This document shows positions 25,201 to 40,200 of a DNA stretch of 64,000 nt, piece by piece. The stretch is taken from NCBI GenBank assembly GCA_032622095.1, contig CP136061.1, positions 195,594,935 through 195,658,934 of the forward strand, given 5' to 3'. The notes under the pieces were generated by a model, which worked only from the letters and a program-made list of their open reading frames with translations, was not told where the DNA came from and did not search any database. The DNA is from Siphonodentalium dalli (lineage: Eukaryota; Mollusca; Scaphopoda; Gadilida; Siphonodentaliidae). Every line of letters begins with the position of its first letter. Position 1 is the stretch's first letter. Made by a program: the position numbers and the translations under genes.

Positions 25201-28200
25201 TAGTATCACCAAATTCACCCTCTGGAGGACCTCATTCTGCTTAAGTTCATCTTCTCTGGAAAGTTTCTTTATGATAAATCTTTAATACAAACTTCTTCAC
25301 ATAAATAGATTCTATTTCTTTTTTAGTTTAGTTTCTCTATATATCCCCAAAATTGGCAGACGACACGAGGTTCCCAATGGGCGTACATCACAGTATTCAC
25401 CATTTGGGAACTTCAATCTGAGTCTACATGTGTATGTCTCAAACGTGACAATAACATGCAATGTACACGATATTTGTGATTGGTATAAGAATAACATCTG
25501 TCTCCCATAGCAGATGAGGCCATGCAGATGCAGGCCATTATACAGTCGGTCAAAAGCTCTTCAGAGCTTGTGTTTGTATAATGTTTTTACCTCCGACTTT
25601 TAAATAAAATTTGTCATATCTATCTTATCTTATCTTAGAATGCGGGATAGCATCACTAAATTCACACTGTGGGGACCTCACTCAGCAAATGAAAGGCACA
25701 CTAAACTCAGGCTTGCGTGGTTAAGAAAATTTCTCATATTTTAGCTGATATTTTCTGTATATATTTTTTCACTATCCGCCATTTTTATTTCAACTAGGGA
25801 CCTCGTGGTCTACGGAAGCATGGAACGCCACCTACAGAATAATTCCACGCCTAAATCGGCGTAACTACGCCAATCATATGAGTACTTACGACGACATTCG
25901 ATGGTCGGCGTAGTTGATCGTCGCAAGTACGCAAAACTTTTGGCGTTTTTTTGGTAGATGATCGGCATAACTATGTACGCCGATGATTGGCGTAAGTGCG
26001 TCGATTGTCGGCGTATATGTACGCTGATGATCGGCGTAGTTACGCCGATCTAAGCATGGACATTTGTTTGTAGGTGGCGTCTCATGATTCCTGTTGATAT
26101 CATAATTATATTATTATAACTTTATTAGCACTATACAATATATACATATATTTACATACTAAGTGTTATCATCACTAAATCCAGCATTCTGATTGGTCGG
26201 CGCCCACGTGTTTAGTTGCAATTATTTCTCGGTGAATGCGCAACGGCTTATAACTGCAAGCTCATAACAACATCGATACGTCATTTGGGCTTGGAAAGAC
26301 GAACGCGTAATGTGTTGGGCGCGTTTGGATTCGCGCAGGATTGACATAATAAATCATCGGGTTTCAATTGTTCCTGTTAACCTTTGCCAAGGGTGCTATG
26401 GGATATTTTGGGCTGGTTTTGTCACGATACACTTTTCGATTTAAATACATTTACAAAAGTGACTTTTTCGCTAAATGTATATAAATATAAGGATTAACTG
26501 TCATGTGGACTGTTTTTATGGAGATGTAACCGTGAGGTAAGTGGTCATAACTTGTATGTAAAACCCTTCGGGTATTACACAAGTTATGACCACTTACCTC
26601 ACGGTTACATCTCAATAAAAACAGTCCACATGACAGTTAATCCTTATATATATGTTAGATACATACGTGATACAGTAACATATAAATAATATAAGAAATA
26701 CGTTTCACATGGACAAGAAGTATTTTTTTATTATTATTTTTTTTTTTGGCAAACACTCAACACTGATCACTAAGTAATGGCAATAATTTTGTATATAGGA
26801 GTTGGGCCACCACTATCACCAGAGAGAACACGGATGTTGTTAGCGCTGAGAATAAACGTGTTAGCCAAAGGACACAGTGGCGTTTCCATGGGAACTATAT
26901 CACAATTGATTAAAGCCTTCAACGGTGAGTTTAAAGATTTGTATTTGTCTTAATTATAAATGTACATCAAAACATATATTTGACAATAGGATTAGAATAC
27001 AAGTGTATGTATGTGTCATTTATTAGTAACTCTTCTCGCTGTTGGAGATGATTGCGTATAATTTATATTACTCTTGTGTTGTCAATCTTTATGCACATTT
27101 AAAGGCCCACTTACTTTTTTGGGTCACCGATTATTTTTTTTATAGTGGCTTGATATACGGTTTTAATAACAATCTATGCCATAAAATATGAGTAAAATAC
27201 TATAATTCATCACCATTTGAAACGTCTGTCTCAGAAGATGTCCATAGAGAAATCAAATAGAAAACAGCTGAAGTCATCAAAAGACTCCACCGTATGGCTC
27301 CCAGAATGCAATATAATTCAAATTGAAAAGTATTTTTAAAATATAGAGTTATTCCCCCTCCATTGAAAATAATACACTTTGCACGACAAAACAAGATGAA
27401 ACTTAATCACAAAACACGTCGGTAACTCAACAAAAACAACACAGTTTATTACACCGGACAAGTTGATAATACAAGGTTTGGAGCTTCCTATTTCAAATGG
27501 TGTATAATATGGCATATATTTTATATATGTGATCTCGGGGTTTGAAAATTAAGTGGACCTTTAATTGTTAGTATTGAAGTGGGCAACCGAGTGGTTCTGC
27601 TGTGTAAACTTAGGAACAAATGGTTTTTGAATGCAAATTTGGACCAACAAAACTGCAATTAATTCACGCAAGATATATATCCCAGTGTGTCGCATTTGTT
27701 TTCATGAAACAGTTTTCCTCATCCCACCTTTGTCAAAGTATATCTTTCTTAGAAGGCGGCACCCTCTGAACAACTTGATATCAATGTTTCAAAATTACTA
27801 TTTTAGCTCCATGTCTGCCGTGGGTACCACAGAAAGGAACCGTAGGTGCTAGTGGCGATCTGGCCCCCTTGTCTCATCTCGCGCTGGGAATGATGGGCGA
27901 AGGCAAAATGTGGAGCCCAAAAAGTGGATGGGCCGATGCTAAATATGTAAGTCTATTGTTGACTGTATATGTTCCGCCACATATATTATATGTCACCATT
28001 ACAAAGGGATGGAGTGATATAACCAATATCAAAGTTTTAATGTATTATATTGGGAATTATTGGGATAATATTGGAAGTTATTATGACATAATACTGTAAA
28101 GTTATAGAGTTAGCTGTATTTATACTGTAGAATCAACTCTTCAGAGCGGACATTTTCCCGAGTATTTTTTAAAGCCACAGTTACAAGTTATCGATTACCT

Positions 28201-31200
28201 TGAACATATACAATTACGATTGCAGAGAAATTGTGAATTTGGAAACAAAATATGAATCTAATAGTTGCATGCCTAGGTTTAAATTTTTTCTATTTTAACC
28301 ACCACTATTGGTGGGTAAATGGTGTCAAGTTTCTTGTATCTGGGTTGATATCTTCTTAACTTTAATGATATGTCTTGCAATTGAGTCCTTAATCTAGTTG
28401 TATAGTTATGGAGGTTTTGTCGGGTATATTACAGGTACTTGAGGCAAATGGTTTGCAGCCAGTGAAGCTGCTCCCCAAGGAGGTGAGTTTTAATACCGAA
28501 TAAGTCCTAATTCAGACAATGAAGTCATTGATTCAAATCAATGAGAACTTCACGAAAAGACAGATGGTTAGAAATCAGGTGGTCCGATTAAATATTTCGC
28601 TAAGAATGTCGTATACTCGTCATAAACTCACTTGGTGTGTCACGGTGTTTTATATATCAGTAAATGCCTATTGACCGAATATTTTCACCTACTTGGGTTC
28701 CCGACTATTTAACTACTTACATGTAAGTAATGCTGATGAAACTTTGAACATATTAGTTTGACCCAGACCGGTTTTAGTTTTTGAACACAGAAACATGATA
28801 AATAAGCGAGATCACTAGCTGGGTCGCGGTCGTATTGGATTCATCCAGCTCCGTTCCGTGGTTTCAGAGGTTCTTCCAGCCCCGGCCGGTTCCGTGGTTT
28901 TAGCGCTACTGGTCAAAGTTTTTGAGTAGCTTTTCCATATATGGAGCTTTTGAATTATTCATGACTTCCATATATGGAATGCTACTCCAAAACTTTGACC
29001 TTTAGAACTAAAACCACGCAACCGGACCTGCATGGTGGATCCAATATGGCCGCGAGTTAGTGACAGGGCGTATTCGACACACGCTTTGGTATGCGTTCAT
29101 AACACTAGAACATATTTTTCTGAGAATTGTAATATATTGTTTTTCAAATGTAACCAACCAGATTATAAATGGGCTACATTATTTGAAATAAAACAATAAA
29201 TAACTCACATATATATCCTCAATTTCAGGGTCTTGGTTTGATAAACGGAACGCAGATGATTACGTCAATCGGAGCAGAATGTAAGGCTGTCGGACACTTT
29301 ATTACCCGTATACTAGTAATTACTGAATGGATTATCCTAAGCTAATCATTGGAATAGTTTATTATTAATTTGGAGAGGTATTTTCATATGATTAGAAAGC
29401 ATACTCAGCCATATAGTAAATCCAAGGCCGTTTTATAAAGTCACTATTGTAACATTACATGTGAACTACTCATCAAGGAGAATTTAGTTGTCAAATTCCC
29501 TAAGTTCGAACACAATCAGATTATGGGGACACAGTCCATATAAGATGAATAATATATCCCGTATTATAGATTTATATGTGTTTAACCCTTTCTATATACT
29601 AAATGGATTATCACAATCAGTTGTAAAAGTATACAATGGAACAGTCTAGTTCTCATTTGGAGTGGTGTTCAAGGGTAGAATGGTTCATATATGGTCGTTT
29701 GTTGAACTTGTTATCTGAACATTTCCTGAACTACTCGTCAAAGAGTATTAACCCTTTACCCAACAGAAGGGCCCTGTGCCAATGCATTCTCTTATATATG
29801 CGAGTCGACCATAGGTCGCCTCGCATATATAAGAGAATGCATTGGCTTAACGCATTAAAAATTATAAAATTGTTAAAGAATGTAAGAAAAAATGGTAAAA
29901 AGTGTTAAAAAAAGTTTTTTTTTAGGCCAATGCATTCTCTTATATATGCGAGGCGACCTATGGTCGACTCGCATATATAAGAGAATGCATTGGCACAGGG
30001 CATAACTGTAACTATCACAATGTGGTCAAGGAGCCGGTTCCAATGATATCCATATTTGTATGGTTCTATTGAGACAGACCGAAGATAATTTAGGCTGTTG
30101 AAGCTTTATTTGGCCGGTTTTGGCCGGTTTGTTGGGTAAAGGGTTAAGTATAGAAAAGGTTAGACTAGTCAAATGTCTTCTTGAAAGACCATTTCGAACG
30201 CTTGGCCACCGCATCCAAAAAGCGGTGCAGTTGTTAGATATATTTTGACAAAAATGTATGTGGTTATTGTCAGGCATGCAGTATAGATATGCAGCTGTGT
30301 GTGGAAATAATCTGTATACATTGAAGTTAAATTGTCTACTAGTGAATCAGACAATAATTGACACGATCGACCGATCGTGGATTTATTAAGAATTTACATA
30401 TTGAACTATTCTCAATATAATTATGCAGCTGCGTGTGGAAATAATCAGTACATTGAAGTTGAACAGTCTAATGGTGAATCCGATCGTGGCTTTAGTAAGA
30501 ACGTACATTGAACTATTCTATATAGAACAAGAAGTAATATAATTTTATTGCTGCAGGCGTTGAAAGGGCGGAAGCTATATGCAGACAGGCAGATGTCGTG
30601 GCGGCCTTGACATTGGAGGTCCTGAAGGGGACAAGTAGAGCTTTCGACAGCAGTGAGTATTTGCAGAATTGTAGAGTAGCCTGTACTCCCTCCGTGCATT
30701 ATTGTGGTTAGTTTACATGTATACATTCCATGTTAGCATTGATATGACTGCATGTTCTCCTCCCGATTCTTTCTGAAACGGGTACGGATGGCCTTCGTGG
30801 TGGGCATTGCTGTTAAAATATATATATATATATATAGTCACATCCATTAAAACGGACATAAACAGAAAGAATATTAAAATATAGACAGACTTTATTCTTA
30901 TACCAATAATAAATATCGCGTAAATAGTATATGTTATTGTTATGAAACAATAATATACTATTTACGTCATATTTATATTATGATTGTTTTAAGTATAAAA
31001 TATGTCTATATTTTAATCTCTTTTCTGTTTATGGCAGTTTTAACGGGTGCGACTATTTTAACAGCATATATACCCACCGCGAAGGGTATCCGTGCTTTTA
31101 AGGAAGGAAACATAAAGGCAATTGGTTTGTACGACTTAAAATCCATTGACCGCGTTTTTGCTTGATAATTTGCAGCAAACTGTATATACAATATTCCTCT

Positions 31201-34200
31201 AATATATAGACAACTGCGTATGTCTATAAAACCTAGTCAGATATATTGATGGACATTTGCTCAAATAGTGTATTACCATTCCTTATTGGGAATATGAAAC
31301 TCACAAAACCCCGTATCAGCGGATATATACCACAGAACATACATTGATTTTCGTCCCGATGATCAACATTCAACTTGAGTCTGTGGTGACAAGCTATTCA
31401 AAAGTTCGATGTGAGTGAGGGTGGGGGTTTTAGGCCCACATGCCTGCAAAATATGATGTTCCAATCAAATAGGTATCAGATATAATCCTATATCAAGACA
31501 TGTGATATGATTTTTGTGAAATTATATACTAAAGTGAATACAATTTTTTGTTATTATTCCAGTGAATTTTGAGGGTCAAGCCAGGGGCGCCGGAAGCATC
31601 CAAGGGCAGGGGGGGGGCAGAGCCTACAAAAGGGGCACTTTTCCACCGTCAAGCATCCATATTGTCCAAACTGGTTGCATAATTTTAATGGCAAAAAAAA
31701 AGTTCCCCTGTTCCTCAATATACTAATACATATAATAGCGATAAATCAAACAATAGATGTTACACGAAGTCGCTATAACTGGGGTTATCCTTTGGTGTGT
31801 ATCTAATGCTCTATCCATGTTCATTGTAGATATACATCGCGTCCGACCACACAAAGGTCAAATCAAGGTTGCCGAGAGACTGAGAGCCTTGTTACATTCC
31901 GACACACATCCTTCCGAGATCGCAGGTTTGTTAAAGACCCACTTAATTTTCGAGTGACATATTTTTTTTTTTAGGATAGGATAGGATATTTTATTTCAAT
32001 ACACATACATATTACATAATAATGATAACAATTATGGATAATTCTGTCGTATATTGTGGGGGGGGGGTGGCATAATCTGGCAAGACTGTCTTCCTGCCAT
32101 CCCCAGTATGGTAAATATAGAAAGTAATAACTTATAGTAAGATGGCCTTGGGTGAGCCGTGCACATATTGTGTATATGTAATTTATGAGTTTAGGGCTTA
32201 GTTTAAGAGTGTGTGAAAATGGATACTACCCGAGGGATGTTCAATACCATGTATATGGTTCAAATTCAGATGATCGGGTAGTATGTTTGGCGGATGAGGT
32301 TACAGGTTAGTGCCTTGATATACGGTTTTAATAACAATCTATGACATAAACTATGATTAAAATACTATAATTCATCACCATTTGGGGAGTGTGTCTCAGA
32401 AGGTGCCCATAGAGTAATAGAAAATAGCTGAAATCACAGAAACATTTCCTCGTCTCGCTCCCAGAATGCAAAGGAATTCAAACTAAGATATAGAGTTATT
32501 CCCCTTCCATTGAAAAGTATAGACTTTGCAGAGAAACCAGATGAAACTTAAGCACAAAAACACGTCGATACCTCAACACAAACAACATGTTTTGGAGCTT
32601 CCTCTTTCAAATGCTATATAATATGGCATACATTTTATATAATGTTCGAAAATTAAGTGGGACTTTAAGGGTCAGCAGCAAGTTTTGCCAAAATTTGCTG
32701 ATATCTCAAAATGGATTTTCATAAATGAGTCTTAAATGTTCTTGATTCAGAAATTTCATAATTTTTTCATTCAGAAAGACAACAACCCATAAATCATTTT
32801 CTATATTTGAGAATTCCATGTCATGCATGCTGATCAATAAACCTTTCGACTGAGATGAGGTTTAGGTTATAGGTACATAGCCAACTCCCCAGCTGACCAT
32901 GTATCTCTAATACTGTGGCCTATCTCCACTTGATTGCTCCTGCTTGAATGGACTATCATGCACACCAACAGTTATTATACATCGGACTGATTTGGGTGTG
33001 GCTGTATGGGGGTATGATGTTATATCATGCACATCGATACAAATTAAGCTACCTTTTATTTTTGCCCGGACAATTGTGTTGTTGTAACTGGTTACCCGGA
33101 AGATAATCTGAACACCTTTCACTGGAATATTTAACACTAACGATTTGTAAAATTCATTAAATTAGCACCAATGCTATTTTCCTTTATTCAAGATATACGA
33201 TCTCTGGTGTCACACGTATGTGATTAATGGGTGAATCGTGAATAAAGAAGTTGAGTTTGAACCTTGATACATGTATTTCTATTGTTGATAACAAATATAT
33301 TAGAAACGCCGTATGGACAATGTACCCATCACATTTATCAACATTTACTAACATTTATATCTCGACCATTCGTGTTTTATTTCGAGAATTTGTAGACAGA
33401 AATTTTGTTTGGAAAATCAATAAATTCAGACAGTATATATTCCCCTGTGGTTCCAATTGAGATTTTATTTGAGGCTTGTGTGCGATACAATTATTTACTG
33501 TTAAAGGGGTACTGTACGCCAAATGTTGTTGTTGGTTTCTATAGTCTCCGAGTCGGAGAATAAGGTAACAATTTTTCCATTATTTGAAAGTCTGTTGAGT
33601 ACGAAGTCATGTAACGGATGACAAATTTACCGGAATGCAAAAATACAAATTGTCGTTGTCGAGTAATTTTTGTAAAGTTTTCAACCAAATGAATCAAATA
33701 AAAGTTATATTATATGCATACTAGTCCCATATAATCATTTAAGTTATTGTATCGTCGCTAGTCAGTGAGTGGCTTGAGTGTTCTCCCCGTATCATCATAA
33801 TATTTTAAGCGACCGTGTGTGCGATCGGTTTAACAATCCAGTATCCCTCAATTACTGTTTTTGATTACGGTAATTCGTAATTTAATTGACGCCATTTTAT
33901 GGCTCCAGTCATAAATTCAATTTATATCAAATTATTAACTTTTAAATTATTAAATTGTAAGATAGCCTATTAACCTGAGCGTTTACAGAATACATCTTCG
34001 ACTCAAATTACTTATGTTTCTATATATTATCGATATTAGATCGTTGTTGTCACCGGAAATTTAATGAAAATGGCGTACAGTACCCCTTTAACAGAATACC
34101 ACGAAAGACTGTTTCAAATACTACAGACGGGTGTAATATATTTCAAGCCGAACTCATATATATAATATCTCCGTCGCGTTGAACATGCAAATATGTTATC

Positions 34201-37200
34201 TCTCCTTACCTTTCAGAGAGCCACAGATTCTGTGATCGGGTCCAGGATGCGTATACAATAAGGTGTTGCCCACAGGTACATGTATGATGTATTGAAATAC
34301 AGTTTATGCATATTCAGAAATAACTATAATTAACACATATGAAATGTGGATGTTTTAGCATAACATATATCTGTTTACCAGTTTGAATATCCAATTTAAA
34401 CTTAAAGGTACTCAACCCGATAAAACTCCTCTCAATTACTATTTCAATGGCTCCGGGGGTCAAAAATATTTGATTCGAGTCGAGGAAGTCACCCATCAAA
34501 GCTCAGATTTGTTAGATATCGATTTTAGAAATCTATTATTTTTCATTATCGGGAATACTATCTGGCCCAGAACTCAGTCAAAACTGCGTTAAAATTACCA
34601 CTTGATTTTAGAGTTATCCATCCTTGTCTGTTTGAATAGATTTGGAGAACACATCCAGAGCAGATTACGACAGTTAGCAGTACTCATCTCGAGTTTTTAA
34701 CAAATTTCAAAAATCAATATCTAATAACTCTGAGCTTTGTTTGATGGGTTCCTCGACTCGAATCAAATATTTTTTACCCCCAAAGCCAAAGAAATAGTAA
34801 TATAGGACCCTCCGATCGGATTGTTGTTGTTGGAATCTGTTGAGATGGGGACCCTCTTTACGGGTTGAGTACCTTTAAGCGACATACGCTATTCAATCAT
34901 CGAACTAATTTAGTAATTGCTTCATGTTGCCACATGCGTTCGGATGATCAAATATGCACCAACTGCAGGGTATAACATCATATAGGAATCTTCACATGTG
35001 GCTGCCATCTTGGAAGCCAGCTCCCTGTTCTCACATACGGTCAGAAGATAAAATGTGCACCAAATGCAGGGTGTAACCTCATATAGGAAACTTCAATTAT
35101 GGCTGCCACCTTGGAAGCCATCTTCAATAAATAAAGTTTCTCACGACTGCAGAATTAGATATGCTTATATTACTGACATTACGTGAGACAGAAATACTTA
35201 TATACTGGAGTTATACAACCCACAAGAAAACAGTTTCGGCTTGTATGCGCAGCATGTATAATAATGCACTTCTTTGTCATTTCTTTTCTCATTCGTCAAA
35301 CATCCATGTTGGATCCATTGCCGTGTAGAACACCGAAAGCAGTCAATCTATCGCGTTTGTATCATATATTTAATTCAGCACTGAGTTTGTCAAGATAATT
35401 CAGATTTGCATGCCAATAAAAAGCTATTAATCGCATACTCGTTTGCTGAAAATGGGGAATATCATAGAATTAATCGACATATGAATTTTTCCATCTCGTC
35501 ATCGGTCACTTTATTATGCCGATCAGGTTCAGTGGATCAAAATAGTATGTTCAATACCTTTACATGGACGGTATATGCTACAGAAAGACTTTTTTCGGGT
35601 CATATAATTGAGAAGAGTCCGGTCTTGATTCTTCTTAACGTTAAACAATAAAGAGCGTTCCATGTTTTTCTATTCCTGAGAAGGAAAAATTAAAAAGCGT
35701 ATTTTTTTATATCACTCCTGTCAAAAAAGTTTAAAACGGTGGAAAAGTTCAATGATTTTTGGCGAGTCTTTGTAGATAATATATTTTAATTCAATTAATA
35801 ATACCCGTTTGTGTTGAAAATATTTGTTTTTATTCCAGGTTCACGGTATAGTGAATGATACGATTACCTTTGTCAGGGGAATAATATCTACAGAAATCAA
35901 CAGTGCAACAGATAATCCCGTATCCTTTCGTCTGGTTTTTCAGTTCAGACGGGCTTTAGGGCGCGTACACATGAAGCTGCAAGAAAATATCTGCAAGAAA
36001 ATATCAGGTACAATTGTACTCTGATATTTTCTTGCTGCAAAGATTACGCCCGTGAGAAAGCGGCGGGTTATATGGCGTTGATTGAGCTCAATGTGAATAG
36101 TGTTAGTCTTGTTAGTTGAAGTGAATTACTGCGGACAAACAACCTATAGTCCATTTCGAATATTCATAGAGTGAAAAGTGTTATGGACAATTTAAAATAC
36201 CACCTATTTTAACGAGAAAGGAACGCGCCCTCGTCGTTGGAGTAGGGATGTGTGTTCTTCGTGAACACACGAAACGACATCTAAACAGACGTTGGTTGGT
36301 TCGGCCCTGGGCCACATCCCACATGCGAGAAGAGCGAGGAGCCGCCAACAATTTCTTATTCGAAACGTACATACAGTCCAAATTAAAGTAAAACAGCTAA
36401 ATCAAGGCATGTGAGGTACCAAATTATAAAGCATCCCCATATACGCAGGGACGTGGCTAGAGGGTTTCCGTTGGGGGTGTACACCTTGGGAAATTCCAAC
36501 TGCACCCCCCTTGAATCAGAATCAGATCAAACACAAGTTTTCCATAATTCCATTTGCACCCCCTTGTACCTCAGTGCTCTTAGGACTAATATTAGACCAT
36601 GGTTCGGCCCGGTGTGCGAAAAGTTTGTAATCTTAACAAGAAAATCGCTAAATCCTACCATCTAGACTATCCTCAAGCTTTCCTAGAGTTGGAAATTTCA
36701 AACCTGACACCCCACTTAGGTTGGAAAATTTACAACTGATGACAATTCCAATGACAATGTTGACCAAATGTATGACAATATTGTTTTCTTAAATTAACTA
36801 GCAGTTTTCTTAAATTAACTAACAGTTTTTTACTTTTGACTGGCCACGGGGGAGGGACCAGGACACAAGCTTTCCAAGTGTTGGAAATTTCCAACCTGTC
36901 ACCCCACCCCCCCCTGCATGAGGTTGGAAAGTTTCCAACTGATACCCATTTCAGACGATAATTTTTTACCAAAAATTGGAAAATATGCAAATATTGGTCC
37001 AAAACAATTAATTCCCCCCAAGAACATTTTCAACCTATTGTTGGTGTGAAATTTCCAACTAATGTTTTGGCAGGTATGAAATTTCCAACTGTTGAAAATT
37101 TTGACCAAAGTTGGGGGGGGGGGGTGAGACACCACCAAACCCCCACCCTGTCGCCAGGTCTCTGCACATACGTATATTATATATACATGTATATATAATA

Positions 37201-40200
37201 CATCAGCGGTTCTGACAACCAATATAACATGGCAATACGTTATGCTGAAACAGACGATACTATTGATGGATCATAACTCGAGCGCTTGAATTGTTACGAT
37301 CATATCCCCGCGAGATTAGTTAACGGATACCGATGGCCACCTATCAAGGTGAACACATATCACCAATTGGCGATAAAATATCAGCGCGCTGCCTTCGTCT
37401 GATATTTTCCGGTATTATTTATTTCATTGGTCAAGTAAGTCACATGGGGCATATCTGATATTTTCTTGCTGGCCATGTGTACGCGCCCTTAATGAGGCTT
37501 CTAGATTTTTGGCATTTAATATTTGGAAAAAGAATAATGGAGATGTAACTGTAACTGATCCTATATACAGCGGTTATTATCACGAACACCCATGGAAGAA
37601 TCCTATATACAGAGGTTATTTTCACGAACATGCACCCATGGAATTATAAACCATTCTTTAGAACTTGCATATGCGCTCTTCGCAAGGCACAATATTTTTA
37701 ATGCAGATAATGAATATCGCCCGGTTGGGACCTGCACGGGAGAAACTCCGATTTCGAAAGTCCGTACTCGGTGCCGATGTATATCAAATGACCTGACAAT
37801 GTATCTCGTCCATCGTATAGGCCTATATCAGCGAAGATATGATTCTAACAGTGACATTGGGATTTAAAATTACCTTAACATGAACATTAGATGGTATTTC
37901 CAGAAGAGAATGAGATCATTTCCGGTGGGAATTTTCACGGGGAATATCCGGGAAAGGTGAGTTTCACCGAAAGTCGTTTCTTCCTGATTACTGGAAATAT
38001 ATAGTCCAAGTTTCATTCGACGTAAACCAGCTTGTGTTATCGGTGTACAGTAATGCCCTAAATAATCGACTCCTTAACCACATCAGAATTATGGGTAACT
38101 TTTAAGGATTTAGTCGGAAATATGGCTTGTTGCCATTCATCGGAAAGCTCTCACTGTCGGAAATATGGCTTGTTGCCATTCACCGGAAAGCTCTCACTGT
38201 GAGATTATTCCTAATTACAGTGTATAGTCTGTGTGTAATTTGACACAACAGTTAGATTATAATAAATCATTATGACTGAACGATATCTCATTCCAATGAA
38301 TGGCAACAAGCCATATTTCCGACTAAATCCTGGAAAGTTACCCATAATTCTGCTGTGGTTATGGAGTCGATTATTTAGGGCATTACTGTATATAGTGCTA
38401 ATGCTGGTTGTCGTCGTTGTTTCAATACGTATATATGTGTGTCGGTAGCGGACATATGATAGTAGTTTCTGCTACATATATTTGAACGTGTTCGGGCTCG
38501 AGGTGGAGAACAGAATACTGATAGGATGTTACCCTCAAATCTATTATATATTTTTTGGAACTTCTGTCTGTATGTATGTGTTATAGACTTGAAAACTGCT
38601 CGACCGATCCGACTCGAATTTGGTATGTAGGCCTACTTTGATCCCGGGAAGAATATGGGTGGGACCATTTTCACGTGCGACCGCGTCCTTGACCTTGACC
38701 TCGCTCATATATGCCCATATAAGCATGTATGTTTCTGGACCGATCGAACAATAGTTTTTTCTTTCTTTCTCCTGATACTTTTCAACGTTGTTCGATCAGT
38801 ATTCGAACACACGGATGCGGTCACAAAGAAATCCCTAAATAGCCGGACGGAGTCGGACACATCAGCTAGTATAAAGTTATTATACAATGTTGTGTACAGT
38901 ATGTGTTTTTTCTTGTACGAGTCCAGGTTGTGGTGAAAAGTCATATTCGTGTCTCGTCCAATATGACTTTTCACCACAACCTGGACGAGTACAAGAAAAA
39001 CTCATACTGTACACAACATTGTATAATGACATTTTTATTATCCATCTGTATGTTTATCCAAATTTTTGAAAAACTTTTGTGGTTATTTTTGGTATTTGTC
39101 GGCACTTAATTCTCTATAAAAGCCTGTACCGTATATTGATCATCAGAAAGCATGATTTGGAAAAGTAAACACGGAAGGGAGAAAAAACTCAATGCGGAAG
39201 TGAAACGTCTGCTAAAATCCACCAATGTTGCGCGCGCATCACAATTTCACCGATTCATTTCGCAATAGAGTTAATTCGTGACGTCACGGAGTCCAATATG
39301 AAAAGTCATAGTGTACAGTCGGGAGTCCAATATGACTTTCGGGAGTCCAATATGACTTTTTCCAGGACTATCAAGTGGCGGCTTTTGCCCAATCGGAAAT
39401 GGTGTTAGTTAAGGGATGGATAATAATACAATATATTTGATCATGAAACCCCTGGTCAAGTGGTCCTGCTATTGTGCTATGATGTGGTTGGGTCCTGCTG
39501 ATTTGTTATGATGATGTTAGGGCAAACTGATGATGTTAACAAAAAGTACCGTTATATTTTTTTGTCTTTTTTTCGCCATGTTCCCATAATCTGAAATATC
39601 CAGGTAAATTCTAATACGTATCAAACATTAAAAAGCAAATTTATTGCAATAGTTTTAATACTGGTTGTATTTGTCGTTGAAGATAGAATATAATCAAGAT
39701 TGTTATTCGCGTCGTTTTAAAAAACACCAATCAGAGCATGCAGGCATTGTTATATTTAAAAACAAATACATGTTCTTGAATGTGTTTCATACACACAATG
39801 GTTATTTTCTCAAATCGCTCGGATTAGCCAAACACCGCGAGAATGACAACATTAGAACAGATAATGTCACTTGTTCGTAACGGCAACAGTTTGCCCAACT
39901 CGCACCATAGCAATTAAGCAGGACCACCAGCATATTAGCAGGACCACTTGACCAAGGGGTGTCCAGTTGATATAAAGTTGCCAATACATTTTACAGGCGT
40001 TGGATTATCTCGCCATTGGAATACACGAGCTCGCCAATATGAGTGAGAGGAGAATCGAAAGACTAGTCAATCCAGGTACGTTATGAATAAAGACTAGTCA
40101 ATCCAGGTACGTTATGAATAAAGACTAGTCAATCCATGTACGTTATGAATAAAGTCTAGTCAATCCAGGTACGTTATGAATAAAGACTAGTCAATCGAGG

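Noticed and set aside
38655-39109. ORFs across the 38.9-kb palindrome
   Set aside because: Sequence is the palindrome and its flanks read in both directions.
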